Origin: Phoebastria nigripes
Taxonomy: Eukaryota > Chordata > Aves > Procellariiformes > Diomedeidae
Length of the DNA stretch: 64,000 bases
Assembly: GCA_035582835.1 (NCBI GenBank)
Contig: JAYKAV010003353.1
Span: 137,743 to 201,742 of the forward strand
Reading direction: 5' to 3'
The notes under the pieces are model-generated. The model was not told the origin of the DNA and did no database searches. It worked only from the letters and a program-made list of their open reading frames with translations. The position numbers were made by a program, and so were the translations under genes. Below are positions 35,801 to 48,987 of this stretch, in pieces (position 1 is the first letter of the stretch; the number at the start of each line of letters is the position of its first letter).

Positions 35801-38800
35801 ATGGTAGGAATGGGCAAACGGGTTTGAGGACCCATCCTAGAGAATTTTTTTATAATATGGGGTCATAAGTTAAATGAGTCAATGAACTAATTTAATAATA
35901 TTTTGTTCCAGCTGCAGTTGGGAGTATGACTATTTGAGGGGAGGTTTTTAGTTTGTTTGTTTGTTTTAAAACCAGCATGCTGCTAAGGGTTGTAGTTCTA
36001 CACAACACAGCCATAGGAAATATGGGTGACAAGGGAAGGGAATATCAAACATCATTAAGTATCTTTTGTAACCAACCAGTGTCACTAGTAGCGAGATTTG
36101 TTTACAAGAAAATATCTCCTGCTCTGGGAATTCTGTCTTCCATGGGAATAAGACCACGTCTCTAGTCTGAAAAGAATGTGTATGTAGATGCAAAAAAGTG
36201 TTCCTGTTCTGTGGCTGACCAACTGAAAAGAGTATGCAGTGACCGTTTTCAAAGAGATTATAATTTCCAAAACATAGACAAAAATAATTGGATTTGTGAA
36301 ATTAGATCTGGTTCTCTCAAAAATCACATTGAGTTACTGAACTTCTCTGTAAACCCCCAAATTTAGTAAAAACAAACCCCCCTGAGGCCTGCATTTTAAA
36401 ATTAAATGTAATTTAGAATGTTTAGCAGCAAAGTATGCAGGTCCTTGAATAAATGAATTAATTTCAGAGATTTTGATCTTTAATTTTATTAATGTTTTCA
36501 ATTTTGAGTGGTCCAAAAAACTTTGACATGACAGTACTAGAATTTCGCTGCTTTGAACACCTTTTCTTATTTTTGGGGGGGGAAGAGAGAGATATTTATG
36601 ATAAATGCTAATAAACTTTTTTATTATTCCAGATGGGGAAAAAACCCTCAACTTTCTAAAAGCATTTTGAAGACCAATGTCTTAACTGAATCACCTTTGA
36701 GTCTGCCTCTTAAAGAGAAAAACAAACCCACACTTGTTTTCTCATACAGATTCTGGACAAAAAAAAAAAGTCCATGACTTCATTGACCTTCTTGTGAAGA
36801 AAGACTAAGTTTAAATGGCAATATTACCTACCCAGATTGGGACTTTAGAGGTTAGTACTGTATTTTAAAAGGAAATACACATAAAATTCAGCAAACACCT
36901 AAATGTGTTTAGGAACAGTATGATCCTATGCCATTTATTGGAGACAAAAACCACTAGGAAACTCACAAATAAACACATCTTCAAAAAATTGCTTGTCTGG
37001 TTCAAATGACTTTGTTTCTCTGCAAAATTGAAGAACTGACTGAGTAGTCTGCTAAGTGGTAGAGCATAGGGGAGTCTCTGGATTGTCTGGTCTGTGACAA
37101 CATGAAGGCAGAGCATGTGTTTCTGAACGATATTCTGTCTTTGCTTAGGCTTGCAGTGTCAGAGAATCCACAAAACTTCAGGTAAATAGCTCCAAGGATT
37201 AATTACAACCTGTAAAGACAAAAAGAAAAGGTTCTACAATGGTGTCTCCCCAGCTTTCTACTGCTGTATCTCATTATACCTTCATCTGCCACATTATGTG
37301 GTCCTCTATTAAAGTAGTCTTGTGTAAATTTGGACTGGGATGAAGTCTTCACTAAAGTAAACAGATTTTTATTTGTTGTTTTACCAAAGGTTAACTATTT
37401 CAAATCATTGATGATTCTTGCAGCTTGTTTCTGAAACCAATCCAGGTTTTTTTAGCATCTTCCAGATACAGATCCCAGAAATTATGTGTGTAGTAATTGA
37501 TAAAGCTGGACATCAACTTTTACGTGAGATTCCTGCATTTATAGGTGCAAATGTTACACTTTGCTTTTAAACTCTATGTTCTGTTGAAAGCTAATATTGA
37601 GTTATTTCTCAACACCCATGAGGTAATTATGAATTAACTACATCACATAATTATTCCTAGACTGTTTACCCAAACACCCAAAGCAAAAAATCTTGGAGAT
37701 TTAACTCCTGTGCAGAAATTCATGATCAATTACACAATTCTATTCACCAAGGAACTCATTCTATAATATCCTTCTGTAATTCTATTAATAATAATTAATA
37801 GAATAATTAACTCATTCTATAATATCCATTCTGTAATATACTTCCATCTATTATAATGGGGGTTCATTCACGTGACAGCACCCCAAATCAGATAGTCTGT
37901 CAAATGGTTGCAAGCAAGATATCATAGCTTCAGAAGTTACTAGTCAGTGGAACTGTGCTAACTAATCATGTGAGTGCTCACAGATTGTCCACTTCAAGGC
38001 TGTACTTCATACCTATAATTTCTACTAATGAATATTTATTTACAGAGGAATTAGTGATTTTTATGTTTTGTATAGAAAATAACTGTGCTGTGGTAAGTTG
38101 ACCACTTACAGTTGGATTCTGGAAATAGTCTCTCAAATGAGTGAGAGCAGAAAATTATTAACAAAAGAACTGAAGTCCCATCTGTGTGGGTTTGTTTGTT
38201 TACTTTCATTTGAATAAAGGAGTCTTCAAGAACAAAATGTAGAGTTGGATACTTGGCATCTTAAGGTGCTTTTTGTCTGACTTTTCTTTATGGGATTATG
38301 TATCTTCCCTCTCTGCTCTTGCAGCAGTCAAAAAAACCATAAAGCTATTAACTATAAAGCAAACTGAAAACCAATGGAAAAGGTATTCTTTTTTAGCAAG
38401 TACTTCCCTCACTTGTGCCAGCTGTTTATCCTGCTATCACAGCTGCAGAAATATGAAACTTAAGTTTCATTCAGCTGACCAGATATAGTTTTGAATTGCC
38501 CCCAAGAAAAACTGTGGTCCTGTAGAGGAATAAATTCAAAATATAGATTGGTGTGCTTTAATGGGAAAACGGCAAAACTCTACCCCGTGTGATCCTCAGA
38601 ACTGTCTGTAGCAAAGTGAAATGATGGACAGTGACTTCTTTGAAGTAAGAAAACAAAGAGGGAAAAGGGAATCCTCTTCTGTAATGGTTACTTGCAGGAG
38701 GTATGTAGCTGTGATAATTCACTCAATTCATGCTACTGCTGTGCGACTTCAAGACAGAGCCGGAGTGGTAAAGGTTTGAAATGCATGGCGGGGCCACAGT

Positions 38801-40944
38801 GATTTCACTTGCAAAAAACCCACCTCGAAACCCACACACCCCAAACCCCCAAATCCTCAGTATCAATTAGGTATTTTGAAGTAACTCCAACTACAATAAG
38901 ATCTACAAATCGCAGAGTACAATTGGATTTGAATCTGTTAAGCTGATTTTATTTCAGTGGTACGGTTCTAGACAATTAAAAGGATAAACTTTTTCCTGTT
39001 TTCTAGCTCCATTTTTCTTTGTGTAGATTGCAATAGGGTGAGACCAGGAGTAACTTATGAGGGATATCCTGGCTACAACTTGTTGTGGTATCGAGGGTTG
39101 CATCTTTGCATTACGCAATAAAACAGTACAAATGAGAGAGATTAGAACAGCCAAAATGCCCACTGGTAATATGCTAAATCCAGAAACTGTTCTTCAGCTA
39201 CTTTGCTGTTCTTAAAATTTGTTTTATTAACTTATCCTTTTAAGTTATGACTAGATGAGACCAAAAAAGGCATACGATGAATTTGTCAAATGCTTTGACC
39301 TTTAGAGCCATATTTGAGCAAGCGTGTTAATCCTTGTCTCATAAGATTTTTCCCTACTTTGGAGTGCCTATCACTAACATTTGTCCATAATATCGGGGAC
39401 CTTACCAATTCATTAATTTGGATAGGAGACAGTTTAGAAAGCAGAGAGGGAGGTAAGTGACCCACTGGTCAGTAACTGAAGTTATGTTTTGTAGGAGAAT
39501 CCAAGCGAGCTGAGTGACGGGCAAGAGAATAAGGGGTCTCGCTTCAGAGGCAACTGATAGGGTCAAAGGAATAGGTAGCCACATAGAATTGGGCTTCTGA
39601 GATTCAGTTTTAAAAAAAAAAAAAAAAGTCTTAAGATGTGATGAGCAGTTTTAAGAAAGAAAGGTGGAAATCCAATTAGAGAGTTTTTATAACAAACTTG
39701 AAGAGAGGCATTCGAGTAGATGTAGAAGACAAGATTATTGATCTTAAAGCAAGAAAAAGAAGGGATGAAGTAGAAGTTGGAGGAGATCCTTTCAAAAAGG
39801 CTCAGTTTTTACTATGTTTTTATACTTTTTACTATTTATTTTTNGAACTTAAATTGCTACTGCTGTCTTTTGAAAACATAATCACAAATGTGGAAATAAG
39901 TGCATACAAGCAAAAAAGACATTTAAGGGCTTCTCTATGTTTTGCCTGTCTAGTAAAGTGCTGTATCAATACTTGAAGAACGCACTGAGGATGTTTCACA
40001 CTGCTGTGTTAATGTATTAGGCTCCTTTCATAAATATTAAACTCTGCAGGAATCAGATCTTCTGCTAGGGGAGCAATTCTGTTAGTTCAGTCTTTTCATT
40101 CCACTGTCTTTTATATTTCCTCACAAAATGACATTTTAAATATTTTGCATTTAACAATTGTCATTTTCTTTTATGTGTTTTATTAAAATTTGGTGACTAA
40201 GTCTATTCAAAATCAAGTTCAGGTGCTCTTTATGAAAGAGACTTTATTAAAAGCCTTGTCTCATACCAAACAAATTCAAAGAGAAAAATGGGGTCAGATG
40301 GAAAACTATGCAATTAAAAAAGAAAAAAAAAATCAACTAGTTTTTAAACATGTTCTTACATGATACATAGAAATAAAAGTTGAGAGGGAGTTTGAACATA
40401 GCTGTCAACACAAAACCACTGATACTTCTGGGATCTGAGCTTTAGAGATGTTGAAAGTACTTCTTCTGTCCCATGTGCTCATTAAAAGCTCTTGCTGAAA
40501 ACATTGGCAGTTTATATACACGTGAGAGGAGGAGCAAAAATAGTTGTGAAGGAGTGTGGAAAATCCAGGAAATCAGCTATCATGAGATTTAAGGCTTTGG
40601 TCAAGCAATTCAAAATGATAGGCTCTATTTCCTCCCCCCCCCTGCCCCGCATTGTTCACCATGTGTATGTAACAGGATGGGAGCTGCCAGGTGTTGTACA
40701 AAATCATAGCTTAAATAAACTTACAGGCCTTAGTGTGAATGCATATGAGTTTTCTCTGGTGGTGTTTCCACTTTGCCTTCTGTCTGCTTTGTAAGTAATC
40801 CTTGGCATAGGCCATAGGGTTCAAGAAATCCACTTTTCCCCTTTCAGTTAATAATGGCCTGGTGCTAAGTCTCTCAGGATGAAGTGATATCTGTTTAGTA
40901 CCAGACTACTCCTTTCAGTAAATTAAGCCAACAGCAGTTCCTTG
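35801..40944. other. Unique AT-rich noncoding stretch
   Basis: Many short frames occur on both strands (for example 36334-36651 minus, 39698-39976 plus), none recognisable. The duplication and hairpin at 37753-37827 are listed separately. There is a 16-base A-run at 39612-39627 and a C-run near 40633-40640. Confidence 0.45.
37753..37827. repeat. 56-bp offset duplication flanking an 11-bp hairpin
   Basis: The 19-base word AACTCATTCTATAATATCC occurs at 37753-37771 and again at 37809-37827. Between the copies lies a perfect inverted repeat: ATTCTATTAAT at 37779-37789 and its complement at 37794-37804, separated by AATA. The arrangement is consistent with a hairpin-associated template switch during replication. 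Confidence 0.85.
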
Positions 40945-41275
40945 CATAGTGTTATTTATGTTAGGAAATCTTAACAAGCACATGTGAAGCTATTTATCTG
41001 GATGCTGATGCTTGGCTGAATGGCTTTGGGGGAGCAAGGCTGTCCCCCAGCCATCCTTTTTGGAGGGATTGCTAGCTAATGAGTACATTGCTTTAGGATA
41101 GTATTTGTGAAGTGTTCCCTTTTTACACCCCAAACAAGCCCCAGCTCTCAAGGATGCATTCCTTTAATCACTGGTAATTAGTCATCGGCAGGTTGTTTAC
41201 AGCCCTGGTTCTTTATGCCTCTACTTTCAAAGCCCCTGCTGTCATCCTATCCTTTATGCTGCATTTTTATTTCTC
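40945..41275. promoter_or_regulatory. Possible conserved enhancer with forkhead and homeodomain sites (inferred)
   Basis: This repeat-free block has balanced composition in AT-rich surroundings. It contains TAATTA at 41175-41180, a forkhead-like TTGTTTAC at 41193-41200, GCTAGCTAATGAG near 41071 and a GGGGGAGC...GTCCCCCAG inverted pair near 41030-41050. It has no open frame of note. The texture is that of a deeply conserved noncoding element, which is my inference only. Confidence 0.27.
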
Positions 41276-42056
41276 AGGTCATAGATAGTTCATTCTACAA
41301 AGAACTTGTTACCACTGTTGATCACAATATACATTATATATATTTCACCTTGAAAACAAATTGCTGCCTCCCAACTGTATTGCATGAAATGTAAGAAAAT
41401 AATGACTATATTTCTCTAAATTAAATAATCCTAGAAGCGTGCTCTTGTTCTCTTAAGTGTGTAGCCAAGTGTGTAGCCAGGGTTTTCTTACTCTTTTGCT
41501 TTTGAGGGGCAAAAACATTGTGTAAAGAAAGAAGGAGCTGAAAGTTGCCAGACAGGACAACAGGTGAAAACAATCCCTTCCTATGTTTCCTTCCTCTCTT
41601 GCGTGCTGTATTTGTAGCCACTGAGAAGGAAACTCTTAACAGTATTGGTTCTTCCTACAGGTCTAACAAAACATTCCCCCCTCCTTTTTCAGTCGTATTA
41701 CTATGGTCAGCAGGGAATTAAGAGCTGAATAGTTGCATGCAGCCAGGGAGACAGCAGTGTAACTTTGTAGGGAGTTGGGCTGAGGGACTGAGCTGATCTG
41801 CCTTTGATCTCCTCCGTCCCTGAGCGGTCCAAAGGCAACCCCACAGCAGTAGGACTGGGACAGCCTGACAGTGCCCTGAAGTAAGCTGGTTACTAATGGC
41901 TACAGTGAAAGCAAATTGAATTACTAATAAATTCAGGTGCCAGGATCTGTCCCTTAAACTTTCAGATGGTTCCTCTGTCAATACTGAGAGTTTTATTAAC
42001 TACTCTGAAACTACTTTGGCGGAAATTTTAAAATTCCCTGCAGTAGGAAGGGTGTT
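41276..42056. other. Noncoding stretch 5' of the LTR
   Basis: An 87-codon minus-strand frame at 41718-41981 has no recognisable domain. A direct pair of AAGTGTGTAGCCA words lies near 41456-41478. Nothing else is evident. Confidence 0.4.
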
Positions 42057-42643
42057 TGTACTGGTCTTGGCTGGGATAGAGTTCATTTTCTTCATAGCAG
42101 CTGCAGCGGTGCCATGTTTTGGATTGGTGACCAAAACAGTGTTGTTAACACAGGGATGTAAACACCGTGAATAGTGTTTACACAGCATCAAGGCCTTTTC
42201 TGTTTCTCAGGGTGCCCCACCAGCGAGTAGGCCGGGGGTGCACAAAAAGTTGGGAGGGGACACAGCCAGGACAGCTGACCCCGACTGACCAAAGGGATAT
42301 CCCACACCATATGATGTCGTGCTCAGCAATAAAAGCTGACAGAAAGGAGGAGGGCGATACGTTCAGAGTTACGGCATTTGTCTTCCCAAGTAACAATTAC
42401 ACATGATGAAGCCCGGCTGTCCTGGCAGTGGCTGAACACCTGCCTGCCAATAGTAGTAGTGAATGAATTCCTTATTTTGCTTTGCTTGTGTGTGCAGCTT
42501 TTGCTTTCCCTATAAAACTGTTTTTATCTCAACTTATGGGTTTTCTCACTGTTACCCTTCCCATTCTCTGCTCGATCCCACTGGGGGGGAGTGAGCAAGT
42601 GGCAAGGTGGGGCTCAGCTGCCTGCTGGGATTAACCCACAACA
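42057..42643 (+). mobile_element. Solo LTR of an avian endogenous retrovirus
   Basis: This is a 587-bp long terminal repeat without retroviral coding sequence beside it, so it is a solo LTR left by recombination between two LTRs. It begins TGTACTGG and ends CCCACAACA, giving the usual TG...CA ends. GTGTT (42052-42056) and GTGCT (42644-42648) flank it, which fits a 5-bp target duplication with one mismatch. Internal landmarks known from this abundant bird family are GGCTGGGATAGAGTTCATTT near 42069, GGGATATCCCACACCATATG near 42294, a TATA-like AATAAAAGC near 42330 and AATGAATTCCTTATTTTGC near 42462. A 5-bp duplication suggests an ERVL- or ERVK-type virus; I do not assign the exact family. The moderate decay points to an old insertion. 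Confidence 0.88.
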
Positions 42644-44099
42644 GTGCTACAGCATATAAAGGAATAAAGACCAAATCTCTCTATATAAGTACACATTAGA
42701 CTGAAGTTGCCTTTTGCAATGTGCATAAGAAATAGGGTTCATTTCTTTCTCATCAGGATTAACATGACAGCAGAGTGTAAAGTGCTTAGATTTTCCACAC
42801 AGTAATTAGTAAAGAATCACTGCTTTCTCCTCCTCTCTANACCACATTTAGGTTTTTTATTTGTTTGTTTTAAGTGTGGAAAATATATCCAGCAATTTGC
42901 TTATCGCTTACTGCAAAGTAGTCAGGAGTTTACTTTTGGGTAAAGTTTTACAGATTAATTTTTTTGGCTGTTGTCATTCAGTTTCTTTTAGACTTGAGTG
43001 TGAGACAGGAGGCTTTGAAAGCTTTAGCTGTGAGATTTGTCCACTACTGATGAAACTAAACATCTTGTTAAAAAATCTTTGCAGAAAAAAATGCAAAATG
43101 TGCCTTAGTAAAACATCCATGTTTCTCTGTATTTTTAAATCTCTAGTTAAGTGGAGACCTTCCTTTTTAAGGATAGCTGTTGCGGGGGGAGGAGGGGAAC
43201 CAAAGCAAAATCCACAAGCACAGGAAAGCAAAACAAAGTGGATATGATGCTAAAATGCACTTTTCTTGGTGAAATTTACTTTAGTTAAGCTCTAAGAAAG
43301 TTTTTTCTGAATATGCCTTTAGTGCTACTATTCTACAATTTTCAATTCTCTTATTGTCCCCTCTGCTGTGTTAGTATTACTTTATGCAAAAGTCTGGGTA
43401 TAAAGGTTAATAGAATTGCTCAGCTGGTGATAACACTCAAATCTGGTGATAACTGCCTCTGGATCCTGAACAGTACTGAAATTAAACTATTAACATTGGC
43501 TTTAATGCTTACCCCAACAGTGGCCATATTTTTCCCTTAGAGAAATAATCAGCAGGACTAAGTGAAGATGTATTTGCATAGTTAAAATGCTTACCCCTTG
43601 CAAATCTCATAGCCAGCTGCATTAAGGTCAGGTGGAAGAAACCGTGCTGCCCTCTGAGAAGCATCAGGCAGTATTTCTTATTCCAGGTCTGAAATTTCTA
43701 AATTTCCTTTTGTATTGGGGAGTTCCTTCCCAGGAATCCAGTCTTGCTTTAAGGACAAGTGAAAAACAAGTNAGGTTCCTTGGGTACAGCCGCCTTAGGG
43801 GTAGTTACAGTTTCCTTTTGCATTTATTTGTACAGGCTGTAAACAATGTCTGTCCTTCCATAAACAGGGCAGTTAAGACTGTATCTGCACTTCTGTACTT
43901 TCATTTTTTTTCCTGAAAAAGTATATTGGAGCTCTGCAGTAAATCAGACTGCTCAACATACTTGTTTTTCCTGCCTCACTTGCACACCTTCCTGAGCACA
44001 TCTCCCAGCTGGATGCACATAGTGATAGTTGAAGGAAGGGAAAAATTAGTGATGTAAAAATGAGTGTATTTTTTTTTCCATCAGGAATTGTCAGGTCTT

Positions 44100-44103
<4 letters not shown>

Positions 44104-44135
<32 letters not shown>
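44104..44135. repeat. 32-base poly(A)
   Basis: An uninterrupted run of 32 A on the plus strand. No upstream retroposon body or target duplication is recognisable, so it is called a mononucleotide repeat rather than a tail. Its length may be a sequencing or assembly estimate. Confidence 0.9.
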
Positions 44136-44140
<5 letters not shown>

Positions 44141-44951
44141 GAAATATTTGGGAGAAAATGTTTTAGCAGTCATTGAAAATTTGAAATTTGAAGAATGGCT
44201 TCACTGATGCTCTGATATCAAGTACATAACAAGGATATTAATTGTAATCACTGTGCTTGGAGTAAGACCTCTTACCTTTGGCTTTAATTCTGACAGTGAA
44301 ATCCTGGTCCAGCTGAATACAGTGACAATTCACTAATGCAGAACTTTGCCTAAGGAGTTTCTGTTACCATTAGTAATTGTGGTAGTAGCCTCCGTTAATT
44401 TGGTCAAGGTCTATCAAGATCAGGTTCTGCGATGTGCCCAATTAATAATATTCAGAAAGCAGAGGGAGCTAGCACAATCTTTAAAACAGTGCAATGGGCT
44501 AAGAAGGCTTTTATTCAATTCACATCTCCATTACATTAGAACAATAATACATGTTTGTTTGGTACAGTGGTCCCATACTTCAGTGGCAACACCCTGTCTT
44601 TCAGTAGGCTCAGAATGACCGCATAATCTTTTCAAAGACTCAGTATTATGGTGTGAAACCATGGCAGTGCTTTTCCTATATTTGGGATATGTTCTCATTC
44701 CTAACTAGTTTAACTGTGTTCATCAAATAGCAATCTGTTTCTGCACCTGGGTGCTATGGAAGTAAAATCTGTCCTTCAAAATGGACAATTAGTCTCATTT
44801 CTCTATTAGCTACTGCAATGCTTATAATTCTTAAAATGACTTACCCTTGACTATATGCACTAATTGAAGGCAATGCTATTCCAGGTGAGTGAGACTTGTG
44901 AGACTAATTTTAAAGCAGGTGTTCATGTCTTCGAAATAAACAACTGTTTTG

Positions 44952-44984
44952 TTGGGGTTGTTTTGTTTTGTTTTGTTTTTTCTT
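44952..44984. repeat. (TTTTG)n microsatellite
   Basis: Three to four TTTTG units follow a GTTGGGGTTG segment and grade into a T-run. It is low-complexity and non-coding. Confidence 0.75.
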
Positions 44985-47939
44985 TCAGTATTGGTGCTAT
45001 AATAGGNGGTGCAGAATGTACTTAAAGACACAATAATTAGCTTGAAGTAGTAAATTAGCACAGAAGGAGTCTAAGCCTGGATCTGTGTTTTGGATTAACA
45101 TCTTCATGGTTGCTTTGTTTAAATTTCTACTGCTTGCATTGAAGTATATTATCTCATTACAGCATCTCACTCCATAGTATGTTAAGACGTATATTTTTCA
45201 AAATTTCTGTAGATGTCTACATAGATTGCATCAAACGTATCTTACAGTCATCAACCCTTCAGATGACTTTCAAAAAGTATGAACTATTTTAGCAGACTGT
45301 AACCTTTGGATGTTCATATGTGTGTGAGGAGTAAAGATTTTTCAGTTTTGGTCAGAATGACACTTTCATCTGATTATGTTACTTTGATGTTACCCTGTAA
45401 TATTATTTTTGCTTTTGGGTAGAACTGTGAATATAATAAATAAAGCATACATTTAAATTATAAGAGCATTACTACGTAGGACTTAAATGTGTGCAAAAAG
45501 CAAGTATTTCTTGTTTGATACATTTTCCACTTCATGGTTAAAATGTTTCTCTTAGATAAAATGGTAGATCTGTAGTGGTGACAGGTGGTTGGAAATGTGG
45601 GCCTTCTACTCAACCTGATAATGCGCCCAAATAACTGCATTGAACAGTCCCATTTAGATCAGTGAAACTACAAAAGTCAGTCTTGGAGCAGGTTGGTGGT
45701 TGCCCACATAATCTGAAGGATCACACCTCCAACAATTTTAAGTTTCCTGACACCTTCATAGTGTTTCAATTTAATTTCTGTGAGAATAATGCCATCTGCT
45801 GAGTTATCCTGCAGAACATTTTTGGCATTGACCAAATAATATCTCCTTTATGTGCTGTTGTAGTTGGGTCCCAATTTGTGAAATCTAAATAGGCTTTTCA
45901 GGTTGCTGTGGAGTCTTATCTGCAATGTTGTCCTCTTTCTCATAACACCCTCACTGGGTAAACTAACATTTTATTGACTGACAGGACATGGTGCAATTGC
46001 TGTTTGTCACATTCAAAGTAAAAACTTTAGTGTAGTCTCTGTATAAGACAAACGAAAAGAAATTCTTTATTTCTCTCTGATAAAAGACCAAGTAGCCCTA
46101 TGGCTCTTTCTTTTGTACTCTAGACAATTCTAATGGGAATAAAACTAGATATACATTAGGTAGTTATACTTGCTAGCTCAAGTACAGCTTTCACTAATGA
46201 ATTATTATACTTTTCTCAGCTTCTCATAGAAATGGTATATGGTGTTGAGAATAACTGTTATCAAGAGTTCAACAGCAGATGTTCATGTGAGTACCATCAC
46301 ATAAAACTAGTATCTGGTTTGCCAAAGGATGCCAATCTGAAGAAAATTAGTGTTACTTTATATGTATGCATTTTAGCAGTTAAGCTGCATTACATGAGAT
46401 TCCATCTTCCAAAATGGAAGAAAGAAAATAGAAACTAAAAGAGAAAACAGTACTCATTTGAAGAAATTCATTGCAAACAAACGAATAAGAGGAATTAAGG
46501 CAAATACTTTCAAGCAGAATATGTTTCATATTTTTTAACAAGGTTGAACCACTGTCTTCTACTCTTATCTTCTAAAAATAAAATCCTTCATTATGTGACT
46601 TCATTGAAATGATTAGTATAAAAATAGGGAGATGCTGGCACAGAACTGTTAGACTGCAGTATTGAATCAGACTCATCTAAGGAAAAAGTGAAGAAAAAAT
46701 CCAGTAGTAAGGAAAACAGAAACATGAGACTGAGGAGACCTGGACTGGTGACATGACGTTCATAGAAACAGGGCTTCAGAAAAGAAGTCACAAACCTTAT
46801 TCTGTAATTGCAAAGCATACTGCCATAGTACCTCTAAAGCTGCAAATTCAGCAGGGACAGTACATGGTACATGAGTAAGCAAGCAGAAAACAAATAGCAC
46901 TGAAAACTGAATATGACGTGCTTGAAAAAAAATTTTTGACAAGGGACCTACAAGCGAGATGTGAATGGAAAAAACAGCATCATGCTAGAGTTTGAAATGA
47001 AAGGTGGTGAATTACATGTTTTTATCAGAAGAAGAAATTCTCAGATAAGGTAGAGGTAAGGGCAAGCTCCCAACAAAATAATTGGTGTCAGACAGTGCCA
47101 GATTTTTGTTTATATAATGGAAACTATATATGCTTGGCCAGCATAAGCAAGTTCATTTTCCACAACAGCTGCTTTTCTGTAGAATGAGATTTAGTGGAGA
47201 CCTTGTTTGTTTAGCACACCTGAGACTTCTGGTTGAAGGGTCCAAGCCCTGTGACTGAATGCATTTCTTGTTGAACAGAGAGCCTGTACAGGTTTTGGCC
47301 TGTATAGAAATGAGATGATGAAAGGAGATTGTGCTTGCAACTGACTGCCATATGGGTATGACACAATGTTCTGTAGTAAATGCCAGGAGTCATAGCTCTC
47401 CAATTGATGTGATGGATGGAGAGCAAAACTATAGAGCAAAGCAGGATGCCTCGCAAAGAACAGCAGTGTTCATAATGTCTCCCACGGATTGTACTACTAA
47501 GCCAGTTTCCTTTTTCACTTTTTTTTCAAAAGGGAAGAGACAAAGTCTGATACAAGACTGAATTGGTAACTTCAGTGCTTTTGTTTTGCACTTTAAATCA
47601 CCTAATATGGCTCAAAGAACAGCAAGAGGGTTTCAACCCTAAAAGGCTACATAGGTAACAGATATTTTCTAGTAGCAGCTTCACTAGAATATTCTTGTCA
47701 TATCTCAGGACAGAAAACCAATTTTTATGTACTGCCTATGTTGGCCCTTTCAATGCACTGGGCAGGTGCTTCCTGGCCCCTCAGTTCTTTGTAGTGAATT
47801 TTCATCTTCCTTTGCTCAGGTATTCTGTCCTCCTTGGTAGCCAGAGGTGAAAAGCTAATATTTTTATCATTATTTTTTCCATTCAAACTCTATTCCCTAA
47901 TGCAATTCCATTCATATATTTATGTTCTGTAATGTTTCA

Positions 47940-48170
47940 TTTTCAGCAGTCGGAATTAGTTTTGTGACCATCGGCCATCCAATACCCATTAGTCCCAGAG
48001 AGGAAATATAAAAAATGCATGGGAAGGCACTGATGGTGTGAGCATCTATATAGGGAATATCTCCATTGCAGACTTATCTGAGCTAATTAGTACTGGGATC
48101 AGAGTGTTCCAGTTAGCCTAACCTGACTATAAGTATTCCCACAGCAAGGCCTTCTGTGTGTTGCTGTCCC
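47940..48170. promoter_or_regulatory. Possible conserved noncoding element (weak)
   Basis: A repeat-free block with GAGCTAATTAGTACTGGG around 48079-48096 (core CTAATTAG at 48083-48090) and a balanced composition. It carries no frame of interest. This is the weakest of the enhancer-like calls. Confidence 0.18.
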
Positions 48171-48987
48171 CGAACCAATGTACGTGTGTGCCTGGGGCAA
48201 CAAAGCCCTGCTGCTTTGTGCTGTGGTGCTCTGGGATTTGTTCCTATGCAGCTGAGTCAATTGTGAGAAAATGTCTTGCCTTTGAAGAGGGTTGTTAGGA
48301 CAATGCTAGGGCATTCACCACATCTCTTCTGTATCTGAAGACAGGTTCTGGGCTAAGCTGAAGGACAGAATAGACTTTAGCTCATACATATAGCTGAAAG
48401 CCAGTGTGCCTGGGGTCAAATAAGCATATGGTGAAGTTGTTAATAGGTAAAAATAAGGGTTGGGTGAAAAACACTTCTAAGGCTAAAACCTAAGTCTGTA
48501 GTGGATAAATATTCTTGCTTACCTACTTTACAACTTGATTCTGCTCAAAACTATTAAAAGAACAAGTGCAACAGTCAGAAATATGATCAAATGAAGATGC
48601 CTCCATGTAGTTTAACTGTCCACCTTTACACTAAAGAAACCCAAGTAAATACATAATTAAGAATCTCTTTTATTGACATATGGAACTGAAAGTGATGGAG
48701 AGCCTAATAAGTGATGTTATTACTATTTATATTTTTTACATTTATAATAGTGGGGAAAGTTCAGGGTAATATCTAGTGAAAATTTATAGCTATTTGGAGC
48801 AGAAACAAATACAATAATGCTGATAGGCTAATTTATTGACTGGTGAGACTTTTTAATAAGCTGATAGTTTCTAATCACTTGCAATTAATAAGCATCCATA
48901 GTACTAAATCCTTTTGGAATAATATATTTGCCCTCAAAAGCTAGACAGAAGAATTCATTGATCTCGTCTCTACAAATGAAACTACCG

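Larger units (their letters stand above)
42644..48987. other. Unique AT-rich noncoding stretch
   Basis: Apart from the poly(A) at 44104-44135, a (TTTTG)n run and one possible enhancer at 47940-48170, there is nothing recognisable. Frames such as 42861-43247 plus and 47191-47456 minus are unassigned and probably spurious. Confidence 0.45.

Noticed and set aside
42167..42406. Frames on both strands inside the LTR
   Set aside because: LTRs of this family are regulatory and non-coding; no retroviral gene adjoins.
44104..44135. Poly(A) as the tail of a processed pseudogene
   Set aside because: No upstream coding remnant and no flanking duplication were found.
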